From the NCBI GenBank assembly GCA_016281115.1, contig JAEEHZ010000103.1, forward strand, positions 1 to 6,740: a stretch of DNA of 6,740 nt, written 5' to 3'. Shown here in pieces: positions 1 to 5,656 of the stretch (position 1 is its first letter; each line of letters opens with the position of its first letter). The DNA is from Clostridiaceae bacterium (GTDB lineage Bacteria > Bacillota > Clostridia > Oscillospirales > Acutalibacteraceae). A model generated the notes under the pieces. It ran no database searches, was not told where the DNA came from, and saw nothing but the letters and a program-made list of their open reading frames with translations. The translations under genes and the position numbers were made by a program.

Positions 1-1701
1 CCGAGCAGACCTTTTCCTCTGCTCGGCAACAAAACGGTGAATATAGCTGTAAGGCTTCGTGACGACAATAAGGAAAACGCTTTTGCGCTTTTACAGGTGC
101 CGTCAATTTTGCCGAGATTTTTGGAATTGCCGGCAGAAAACGAAGATGAAAAAGAGTTTATCCTCCTTGAAAATGTGATACTCAATTATCTAAAATCAAT
201 ATTTGAGCTTTTTACAATTAAAGCATCGTGCGTTTTCAGAATAACGCGCGACGGAGATCTGGAAATAGACGAAGAAACAGACGACCTCTTGGAAGAAATA
301 GAAAAATCAATTAAGAAACGCAAGAGAGGAAAGCCCGTGCGTTTAGAGTTGCAGGGCAGCAATTGCGACGAAGAACTTGAGCGCTTTTTGATTGAAATGC
401 TTGAGGTGGAGGAGCGCGATATTTACCGTCAAAGAGGACCGCTCGATCTGACGTTTTTGTCTAAACTGGCTTCTTTGGAAGATTATGACGAGTTTAGATT
501 TAAACCTATTTCGCCCGTTAATCCGCCTGCCGAATTCTACGGCTATAACGATATATTTGAGGCGATAAGAAAAAAGGACAGGCTTATTCACCTGCCTTAC
601 GAAAGCTTTGACCCCGTGCTTAAATTTGTGCGACAGGCGGCGGCTGATGAAAATGTTCTTGCCATAAAACAAACTTTGTACAGGGTGAGCGGAAATTCCC
701 CAATCGTAGACGCGCTTATAAAAGCCGCCGAAAACGGCAAGCAGGTAACGGTGCTTGTTGAACTTAAAGCAAGGTTTGATGAAGAGAATAACATCCATTG
801 GGCTAAAAAGCTTGAAAAAGCAGGATGTCATGTTATATACGGCGTTTACGGATTAAAGACTCACTGCAAAATTCTGCTTGTGGTGAGAAAAGAAAATAAC
901 GGTATTCGCCGATATCTCCATATGGGAACAGGAAACTATAACGATATAACCGCAAGATTTTACACGGATATAGGAATGTTTACCTGCCGTGAGGAATACG
1001 GCGAGGACGCTTCAAGCCTGTTTAATGTTCTTACAGGATACTCAAGACCGCCTCAATACAACAGATTTATTGTGGCACCGAAGGGTATGAGAAGCTTTTT
1101 TGAGGAGAAAATAAAACAAGAGATAAAGAATGCCCAAATGGGTATTAAGGCGGGTATAACCGTAAAGATAAACTCGCTTGTTGACCCCGAAATAATAAAG
1201 CTTTTATATCAGGCTTCGCAGGCGGGCGTAAAAATAGACCTGATAGTTCGCGGAATATGTTGTCTTATACCGGGAATACAGGGGATAAGCGACAATATAA
1301 GAGTATACAGTATTGTAGGTCAGCTTTTAGAGCACAGCAGAATATTTATATTTGAAAACGGCGGCAGCAGGCTTATATATTTGGGCAGCGCAGACTGGAT
1401 GCCGAGAAACCTTGACAGGCGTGTAGAGCTTGTATTTCCTGTGCTTGATGAAAACTTGAGAGCAAGAGTCTGCGAAATAATAGATGTTGCCATGAAAGAT
1501 ACCGTAAACAGGCGCGTGCAGATGGACGATTCGTCTTATAAGCTTGTTGACAAACGTGGAAAAAAGCGTGTAAACAGTCAAAAAGAGCTTTGGCAGCGTG
1601 CAAAAAAAGCATTTTTGGCTGCAAAGCAAAAATTTGACGAGGAAGAGGAAAAAGAGCTTGCATTTAAAAATACGTTGTTAAACAGTGAATTGAATGATTA
1701 A
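1..1701 (+). CDS. ppk1: Polyphosphate kinase 1 (5'-truncated by window edge)
   Basis: PPK1 reversibly transfers the terminal phosphate of ATP to inorganic polyphosphate through a phospho-histidine. The frame is open to base 1, and the residues before the first in-frame GTG (base 37) already match the family (PFPLLGNKTVNIAVRL), so the gene starts upstream. Compared with the usual size of about 700 residues, roughly 120-140 N-terminal residues are missing. Visible parts are the middle domain ending in RGPLDLTFL, then the two phospholipase-D-like catalytic domains: HLPYESFDPV, AIKQTLYR, VLVELKARFDEE, GLKTHCK (His at 862-864, equivalent to the phosphorylated E. coli His435), YLHMGTGNYN (His at 919-921) and LEHSRIFIFENG (His at 1333-1335, equivalent to E. 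coli His592). All key residues are present. The gene ends in tandem stops (TAA TAG). The phosphofructokinase gene follows after 36 bases, probably in the same transcript. Confidence 0.96.
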   Translation, partial: PSRPFPLLGNKTVNIAVRLRDDNKENAFALLQVPSILPRFLELPAENEDEKEFILLENVILNYLKSIFELFTIKASCVFRITRDGDLEIDEETDDLLEEIEKSIKKRKRGKPVRLELQGSNCDEELERFLIEMLEVEERDIYRQRGPLDLTFLSKLASLEDYDEFRFKPISPVNPPAEFYGYNDIFEAIRKKDRLIHLPYESFDPVLKFVRQAAADENVLAIKQTLYRVSGNSPIVDALIKAAENGKQVTVLVELKARFDEENNIHWAKKLEKAGCHVIYGVYGLKTHCKILLVVRKENNGIRRYLHMGTGNYNDITARFYTDIGMFTCREEYGEDASSLFNVLTGYSRPPQYNRFIVAPKGMRSFFEEKIKQEIKNAQMGIKAGITVKINSLVDPEIIKLLYQASQAGVKIDLIVRGICCLIPGIQGISDNIRVYSIVGQLLEHSRIFIFENGGSRLIYLGSADWMPRNLDRRVELVFPVLDENLRARVCEIIDVAMKDTVNRRVQMDDSSYKLVDKRGKKRVNSQKELWQRAKKAFLAAKQKFDEEEEKELAFKNTLLNSELND

Positions 1702-1737
1702 TAGATAATTGAAATAAAAGAAAGGAAGGTAAGATTT

Positions 1738-2820
1738 ATGAAAAGAGTGGGCATTTTAACAAGCGGCGGCGATTGCCAGGGCTTAAACGCCACAATTAGA
1801 GGCGTTGCAAAAGCGCTTTACGAGCATTACGGATCTGATAAGCTTGAGATTATCGGTATCCAGGACGGATACAGGGGGCTTATACAAGGTCAGTATAAAA
1901 AGCTCGAAAAAAGAGATTTGTCCGGCATACTTACAATGGGCGGAACAATACTGGGAACATCACGTCAGCCGTTCAAGCTTATGCGTGTTATCGACGAAAC
2001 AAACAGCATAGACAAAGTAGCCGCAATGAAAGAAAACTACAAAAAGATGGGCCTTGACTGCATAGCTATACTCGGCGGCAACGGCACACAAAAAACCGCG
2101 AATTTACTTAGGGAAGAGGGCCTTAATGTAGTATCTCTGCCCAAAACGATAGATAATGACCTTTGGGGAACGGATATGACATTCGGCTTTCAAAGCGCCG
2201 TAGATATTGCAACAAATGTTATTGACTGCATACACACCACCGCTACATCTCACGGCAGAGTGTTCATTGTGGAACTTATGGGTCACAAGGCAGGCTGGCT
2301 GACATTGTACGCAGGTATTGCAGGAGGCGCCGATATCATACTTATACCCGAGATACCTTATGATATCAAAAAAGTTATTGAAACGATAGACGCCCGTACA
2401 AAAAACGGAAAGAACTTCTCTATTCTGGCAGTTGCAGAAGGCGCGATATCTAAAGAATACGCCGCTTTGCCCAAAAAGCAGCGCAAGCAGGTTTTGGCTC
2501 AGATACCTTATCCTTCCATTTCTTATAAGCTTGCACACGAGATAGAAGAGGCAACAGGTCACGAAACAAGAGTTACCGTACCGGGCCATTTTCAGCGCGG
2601 AGGAAGCCCGTGTCCTTATGACCGTGTGCTTTCAACAAGATTGGGAACAGCAGCCGCAAAACTGATTATTAACAAAAAATACGGTAATATGGTTGCCCTC
2701 AGGGGCGACAGGATAGTTGCTGTTCCGCTTGAAGAAGTAGCAGGTAAGATAAAAACCGTACCAACGGATTCTTCTGTTATCCAAAGCGCAAGAGACTTGG
2801 GAATAAGCTTCGGCGATTGA
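1738..2820 (+). CDS. pfkA: 6-phosphofructokinase, GGNG/PKTIDND subtype (phosphoryl donor uncertain)
   Basis: It phosphorylates fructose 6-phosphate to fructose 1,6-bisphosphate in cytoplasmic glycolysis. The 360-residue length fits the bacterial family. Motifs in order: nucleotide/PPi loop GILTSGGDCQGLN (residues 5-17), LGTSR, ILGGNGT (111-117), PKTIDND (135-141, catalytic base Asp139), TSHGRV, MGHKAGWL (181-188) and PGHFQRGGSPCPYDR. By E. coli numbering, position 103 is Asn (usually Asp), 104 is Gly (ATP-type) and 124 is Lys (PPi-type). It therefore belongs to the divergent 'group III/mixed' PFKs rather than the E. coli ATP-PFK type, and the donor (ATP or PPi) cannot be settled from sequence. 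The RBS AAGGAAGG (1722-1729) lies 8 bases before the ATG. The gene sits between ppk1 and a PH-domain gene, probably in one operon. It appears intact. Confidence 0.95.
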   Translation: MKRVGILTSGGDCQGLNATIRGVAKALYEHYGSDKLEIIGIQDGYRGLIQGQYKKLEKRDLSGILTMGGTILGTSRQPFKLMRVIDETNSIDKVAAMKENYKKMGLDCIAILGGNGTQKTANLLREEGLNVVSLPKTIDNDLWGTDMTFGFQSAVDIATNVIDCIHTTATSHGRVFIVELMGHKAGWLTLYAGIAGGADIILIPEIPYDIKKVIETIDARTKNGKNFSILAVAEGAISKEYAALPKKQRKQVLAQIPYPSISYKLAHEIEEATGHETRVTVPGHFQRGGSPCPYDRVLSTRLGTAAAKLIINKKYGNMVALRGDRIVAVPLEEVAGKIKTVPTDSSVIQSARDLGISFGD

Positions 2821-2836
2821 TGGGAGGTAATTTGTT

Positions 2837-3292
2837 ATGGGATTTAAAGAATCTTCCGCTTCGGGCAAAATGATAGCCGAAGAGAGAAAGCGTTGGGGAT
2901 TTTTGGGTTTGCCGCTTACATTCACAAAGTTTTATCTTACAGAAAAAAAGCTTGTTGTCTATTCGGGATTGCTTACTACCACCGAAGATGAGATATTGCT
3001 TTACCGTGTGCTGGATATTTCCAGAAAGAGAAATCTATTTCAAAAAATGTTCGGCTTAGGAACGGTTTTGGTTACGTCTCAGGATAAAAGTTTGCCCGAA
3101 CTTGAGATCAAAAACATAAAGAATTCGGACGAATTTAAAAATATGCTTTCTGAACAGGTAGAAGCCGAGAAAAAGCGTATGAATGTCCGCGCAGGTGAAT
3201 ATATGGGTATAGGCGGACACCATCATCCCGTGGATCTTGATCACGACGGCATACCGGATCCTCCGCAGCACGAATTTGAAGACGGGTATTGA
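2837..3292 (+). CDS. PH-domain protein (YdbS/bPH2-like) with Asp-rich C-terminal tail
   Basis: This is a 151-residue soluble protein. Residues about 19-112 resemble the bacterial PH-like domain of YdbS/DUF304 proteins: FLGLPLTFTKFYLTEKKLVVYSGLL, then ILLYRVLDISRKRNLFQKMFGLGTVLVTSQD and LEIKNIK. Family members usually carry membrane segments next to this domain; here none is visible and there is no signal peptide, so it should be cytosolic. After a charged helix (EQVEAEKKRM) comes a low-complexity tail GIGGHHHPVDLDHDGIPD. Residues 133-141 (DLDHDGIPD) fit the DxDxDGxxD loop of dockerin/thrombospondin-type calcium sites, and three His lie at 128-130. The RBS GGGAGG (2822-2827) is placed 9 bases before the ATG. 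It starts 16 bases after the phosphofructokinase stop and is the last gene of that operon. The specific function is unknown. Confidence 0.85.
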   Translation: MGFKESSASGKMIAEERKRWGFLGLPLTFTKFYLTEKKLVVYSGLLTTTEDEILLYRVLDISRKRNLFQKMFGLGTVLVTSQDKSLPELEIKNIKNSDEFKNMLSEQVEAEKKRMNVRAGEYMGIGGHHHPVDLDHDGIPDPPQHEFEDGY

Positions 3293-3331
3293 TAAAAACA
3301 ATATTTTAAATAAATGCATAAATCATAAATT

Positions 3332-3368
3332 TTGCCGGGGATATGAGAAGGCTTCATATCCCCGGCAA
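3332..3368. terminator. Perfect 15-bp hairpin between convergent genes, probable bidirectional terminator
   Basis: The arm TTGCCGGGGATATGA (3332-3346) is exactly complementary to TCATATCCCCGGCAA (3354-3368), with a 7-base loop. It sits between the stop of the PH-domain gene (3292) and the stop of the convergent metallopeptidase gene (3388), where a shared terminator is expected. Neither side has a strong U-tract: the + side reads GCTGTTTATAAAG and the - side AATTTATGATT. Termination may therefore be weak or factor-assisted, or the hairpin may mainly protect 3' ends. Confidence 0.65.
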
Positions 3369-3387
3369 GCTGTTTATAAAGTTAATT

Positions 3388-3903
3388 TTAATTAAGATAG
3401 TCCGATCTGTATTCAAGCTCCCGTATATCAAATCCCCGTTTTTTAAGCTGGGATACTTTGAGCGCCACAAGGTTGATATCCGAACCCATCAAGGCTGCTA
3501 TATCACCCGAAGATGCGCCCTCGGATATATAATCCAGAATTTCGTTGTCGGGCAGGCTTACATCTGCAGCAAAAATATTCGCTTCATATTCCATTCGGTT
3601 ATTTTGCATGCTGAAAAGGTCAAACTCCTGAAACGCCGTTCCTTTTTGAGCCTCTGCACGGTGGAGCGAATCGTGCCCGAGCTCGTGAAGCAGAACGATC
3701 CTTTTCATAACAGGCGACAGCCTGTTATTGATAAATATAAACCTCTCACGCAAAATAACTTTATAAGCACCCTTTTGGACCCGAAAATCACAAGGAATAA
3801 CATTTATACCTAAGCGTTTAATAATAAGCTCGGGATCACGGGAGCCGCACTGAGAAACAACGCGGTCGGCAATTTTTGATATTTGCTCCGAGGAATAGTA
3901 CAA
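3388..3903 (-). CDS. ImmA/IrrE-family metallo-endopeptidase
   Basis: This is a predicted zinc protease of the ImmA/IrrE family, whose members cleave or inactivate a partner XRE-type repressor in response to a signal. Seen directly: the zinc-binding LLHELGHDSLH (HExxH) motif mid-protein and the downstream EYEANIFAADVSLPD segment supplying the third ligand (ExEANxFA). The N-terminal part (about 60 residues) and a C-terminal helical part (GDIAALMGSDINLVALKVSQLKKRGFDI, winged-helix-like) flank the catalytic core. There is no signal peptide. A GTG at 3912 is in frame but lies inside the Shine-Dalgarno AAGAGGTG (3917-3910). The TTG at 3903-3901, 8 bases after GAGG, is the better start and gives 171 residues. 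It lies 41 bases downstream of the XRE repressor gene, evidently co-transcribed. It most likely acts on that repressor, as ImmA does on ImmR in ICEBs1; this partnership is inferred. Confidence 0.9.
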   Translation of the reverse strand: MYYSSEQISKIADRVVSQCGSRDPELIIKRLGINVIPCDFRVQKGAYKVILRERFIFINNRLSPVMKRIVLLHELGHDSLHRAEAQKGTAFQEFDLFSMQNNRMEYEANIFAADVSLPDNEILDYISEGASSGDIAALMGSDINLVALKVSQLKKRGFDIRELEYRSDYLN

Positions 3904-3909
3904 TTTTTT

Positions 3910-3917
3910 CACCTCTT
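3910..3917 (-). promoter_or_regulatory. Shine-Dalgarno that fixes the metallopeptidase start at TTG
   Basis: On the - strand AAGAGGTG is followed by six A bases and TTG. The in-frame GTG at 3912 is the end of this Shine-Dalgarno itself and cannot be used together with it, so the TTG at 3903 is the preferred initiator. Confidence 0.7.
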
Positions 3918-3944
3918 AAACAGCATTTTTCAGAGCATAATAAA

Positions 3945-4331
3945 TCAAGAACGATGTTTATTCTTTTCTTTTGCTACCCAGTATGCCTGTTGTATTGCCC
4001 TCATCATTTCGTCACGGTCATCTTCGGACAATGTACCGCCCGAAAACAATGCGCCTATTTCGCTTACAAGAGTTTGCGCCTGCTTTTTTCCCATGTAGCC
4101 GTATTGTTCTTCAGCCTTAAGCAAAAATGCTTCGTCTTCGGTCAATAGATAATTTATATCCACATTCAATACATCGGCAATTATATAATACATTTCACGC
4201 TTTTTCGGATAGCGGTCTCCGGTTTCGTAATTTGTGACCGTTCTGAGAGATACGCCTATCTTTTTTGCGAATTCTTCCTGACTTAATCCTGATTTTTTTC
4301 TTGCATCTTTTATTTTTTCACCGAATTTCAT
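3945..4331 (-). CDS. XRE-family HTH transcriptional regulator (ImmR-like)
   Basis: This is a 128-residue DNA-binding protein. Residues about 1-60 form a Cro/CI-type helix-turn-helix: MKFGEKIKDARKKSGLSQEEFAKKIGVSLRTVTNYETGDRYPKKREMYYIIADVLNVDINYLL, with the typical SQEEFAKKIGVS and TVTNYETG elements. The C-terminal half (EAFLLKAEEQYGYMGKKQ...LSEDDRDEMMRAIQQAYWVAKEKNK) is helical and resembles clostridial repressors that sit next to ImmA-type proteases. The frame extends 14 codons further upstream. The ATG at 4331 is preferred because GGGGAG (4345-4340) lies 8-9 bases before it and the HTH starts directly there. The gene is probably autoregulated: a near-palindrome lies at the start of its leader. 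The target genes are unknown. It is followed by the metallopeptidase gene. Confidence 0.92.
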   Translation of the reverse strand: MKFGEKIKDARKKSGLSQEEFAKKIGVSLRTVTNYETGDRYPKKREMYYIIADVLNVDINYLLTEDEAFLLKAEEQYGYMGKKQAQTLVSEIGALFSGGTLSEDDRDEMMRAIQQAYWVAKEKNKHRS

Positions 4332-4372
4332 ATTTTTATTCTCCCCACGTTCGAATATTACTTGCTGAAACA

Positions 4373-4387
4373 CGCAATATAATTACG
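4373..4387. promoter_or_regulatory. Candidate operator near-palindrome in the XRE leader
   Basis: CGCAAT-ATA-ATTACG has 6-base arms with one mismatch and overlaps the expected transcription start of the XRE gene (about 5-7 bases after its -10 box). This is where an autorepressor would bind. The region is AT-rich, so a chance palindrome is possible. Confidence 0.3.
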
Positions 4388-4392
4388 CTTTT

Positions 4393-4421
4393 ATATTATC
4401 ATTTAAATGTGCTCCTGTCAA
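4393..4421 (-). promoter_or_regulatory. Sigma-A-type promoter of the XRE-metallopeptidase operon
   Basis: On the - strand a perfect -35 TTGACA (4421-4416) is followed by a 17-base spacer and TAATAT (4398-4393); GATAAT two bases earlier (4400-4395) is an alternative -10. It begins only 6 bases past the spoIIID stop, so the repressor operon has its own promoter even though spoIIID is transcribed toward it. Predicted leader length is about 55 bases. Confidence 0.65.
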
Positions 4422-4427
4422 TAATTA

Positions 4428-4694
4428 CTATTTTATATTTCCGTTTTTTATCATAAGGTATTTGTTTCTTGTTGCGTTGCCTCCGCGAATATGCCTTTGT
4501 GCTTTGTTTAATTCCAATACCTGTTTTACATTATTGTGCAAAGAAGGGTCGATTTCCTTCAGCCTTATAGAAACATCCTTGTGAACAGTACTTTTGCTTA
4601 TTCCGTATTTTTCTGCGGTTTTGCGTACTGTAGTTTTATTTTCAACTATGTACCTTGCGAGCATAACTGCTCTGTCCTCAAATACGCTATTCAA
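4428..4694 (-). CDS. spoIIID: Sporulation transcription factor SpoIIID
   Basis: SpoIIID is a small DNA-binding regulator that activates and represses genes in the mother cell during sporulation. The 88-residue product aligns end to end with B. subtilis SpoIIID as I remember it: ARYIVENKTTVRKTAEKYGISKSTVHKD (KYIVETKKTVRVIAKEFGVSKSTVHKD), then RLKEIDPSLHNNVKQVLELNKAQRHIRGGNATRNKY (RHLRGGEAT). The helix-turn-helix is at about residues 20-41. The start is TTG (4694-4692), 9 bases after GGGGG (4708-4704), and gives the same N-terminal length as the Bacillus protein; an internal ATG would delete conserved residues. The C-terminus is slightly shorter than in Bacillus. It is transcribed divergently from the MinD-like gene. 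It marks the host as an endospore former or a recent descendant of one. Confidence 0.95.
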   Translation of the reverse strand: MNSVFEDRAVMLARYIVENKTTVRKTAEKYGISKSTVHKDVSIRLKEIDPSLHNNVKQVLELNKAQRHIRGGNATRNKYLMIKNGNIK

Positions 4695-4767
4695 TTATAA
4701 AAGCCCCCTAAATAAGGATTTTATAATTAATATGCTTTTAAAGCTTTTTTTAGTACCTTTATAAACC

Positions 4768-4793
4768 ATATGCCGCTATTGCAAGGGGCATAT
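4768..4793. repeat. Inverted repeat in the spoIIID/MinD-like divergent intergenic region
   Basis: ATATGCC (4768-4774) and GGCATAT (4787-4793) are exact inverted repeats with a 12-base gap. They lie about 75 bases upstream of the spoIIID start and about 50 bases upstream of the -35 box of the MinD-like gene. The site could be an operator for either divergent gene; no regulator can be named. The rest of 4695-4841 is AT-rich with no recognisable gene. Confidence 0.35.
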
Positions 4794-4841
4794 TACTTGA
4801 TTTGTAATTTTTCCGTTTTTACTATATTTCATAAAAAATGT

Positions 4842-4870
4842 TTGACTGTATATGTTTTTTATGGTATCAT
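4842..4870 (+). promoter_or_regulatory. Strong sigma-A promoter for the MinD-like/MGS-like genes
   Basis: TTGACT (4842-4847) and TATCAT (4865-4870) are separated by exactly 17 bases, each matching the vegetative consensus at five of six positions. Transcription should start near 4877, leaving a short leader that contains only the Shine-Dalgarno GAGGG (4888-4892) before the ATG at 4901. Confidence 0.8.
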
Positions 4871-4900
4871 ATCTAAAGATTGACAATGAGGGTGAATGTG

Positions 4901-5635
4901 ATGAATAAAATTATTGCCGTTGCTTCCGGAAAGGGAGGGACGGGTAAATCTACAATTTCCGTTGGAATAGGCAGAGAGCTTGCAAATGCTGGCAACAAAG
5001 TGCTTATAATAGATTGTGACAGCGGAATGCGTGGCGTAGACATTATGCTTGGTGTATCACGCAACCTTGTTTTTGATATGGCAGATGTTGTAAGCGGAGA
5101 GTGCGAAATAGAGAACAGCGTTTATCCCTGCGGATGCGGTGGCAATTTATTTATGATACCTGCCCCGAACGACGCCGATGATGAATTAAGCCCAAATGTT
5201 TTCAGACGATTTTTAGAAGCAGTTGCAGATGTATTTGATTATATATTAATAGATTCTCCCGCAGGTGTAGGCTCAGGTTTAAAAACGGCAGTTTCTATCG
5301 CGGATATGGCGCTTGTTGTGTGCAATCCCGAACCTGCAAGCCTGCGCGGCTGCAATAACGTGAGAAGAATACTGTTGGAAAACGGTATAAGCAATATAAG
5401 GCTTATTATTAACAAATTCAGTGAGAGATCATTTATCGGTATGAGCTTTTATCCCGATTTAGACGCCGTAATAGACGAAACAGGCATCCAGCTTATAGGC
5501 ATTGTACCTGAGGATCTGCGTATGGCAGCGTCGGTTCAGTCCGGGGTCTTGCCGGAGAAAAGCAGCCTTGCGAAAGGCGCATTTGAGAGAATTGCAATGA
5601 GAATCCGCGGAGAGAAAGTTATGCTCCCGTTCTAA
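4901..5635 (+). CDS. MinD-like P-loop ATPase lacking the membrane-targeting helix
   Basis: This 244-residue ParA/MinD-superfamily ATPase is closest to MinD by motif. The deviant Walker A is SGKGGTGKST (residues 9-18, signature Lys11 and Lys16), the switch I region is IDCDSGMRGVDIMLG (Asp40 in the catalytic position) and Walker B is YILIDSPAG (Asp118). MinD-like segments NPEPASLR, IRLIINK and LIGIVPED follow. The protein ends at RIRGEKVMLPF, where MinD proteins continue with a linker and an amphipathic membrane-binding helix of about 10-15 residues. It should therefore be soluble unless a partner recruits it. MinC and MinE are not next to it. ATG 4901 was chosen over upstream in-frame TTG/ATG codons because GAGGG lies 8 bases before it and the Walker A then starts at the family position. 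The next gene begins 21 bases later. A role in septum placement is doubtful; another ParA-type or regulatory role is possible. Confidence 0.88.
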   Translation: MNKIIAVASGKGGTGKSTISVGIGRELANAGNKVLIIDCDSGMRGVDIMLGVSRNLVFDMADVVSGECEIENSVYPCGCGGNLFMIPAPNDADDELSPNVFRRFLEAVADVFDYILIDSPAGVGSGLKTAVSIADMALVVCNPEPASLRGCNNVRRILLENGISNIRLIINKFSERSFIGMSFYPDLDAVIDETGIQLIGIVPEDLRMAASVQSGVLPEKSSLAKGAFERIAMRIRGEKVMLPF

Positions 5636-5645
5636 TAAACTTTTT

Positions 5646-5650
5646 GGAGG
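5646..5650 (+). promoter_or_regulatory. Shine-Dalgarno that fixes the MGS-like start at 5657
   Basis: GGAGG directly abuts an in-frame ATG at 5651, which cannot be used with zero spacing. The second ATG at 5657 has six intervening bases, and its product starts MNIALIAHD, as methylglyoxal synthases do. Confidence 0.75.
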
Positions 5651-5656
5651 ATGGAT

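Noticed and set aside
1..26. Exact inverted repeat CCGAGCAG ... CTGCTCGG at the left edge
   Set aside because: It lies inside the ppk1 coding frame, encoding conserved residues (PFPLL), and has no U-tract. Most likely a coincidence of codons, so it is not called as a terminator.
343..831. Long open frame on the - strand opposite ppk1
   Set aside because: It is antisense to strongly conserved PPK1 motifs, has no ribosome binding site and no recognisable domain.
2104..2589. Long open frame on the - strand opposite the phosphofructokinase
   Set aside because: Composition is Cys/Tyr-rich, as expected of the reverse of conserved coding DNA, and there is no family resemblance.
3343..3813. 156-codon open frame on the + strand opposite the metallopeptidase
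   Set aside because: It begins inside the hairpin right arm and runs antisense to a protein with clear HELGH and EANxFA motifs; it has no homology.
4766..4796. Sigma-E-like promoter for spoIIID on the - strand (TAATATG ... CATATGGT)
   Set aside because: The boxes partly match sigma-E consensus, but the spacing is 16 rather than about 14 and both boxes are part of the inverted repeat; too weak to call.
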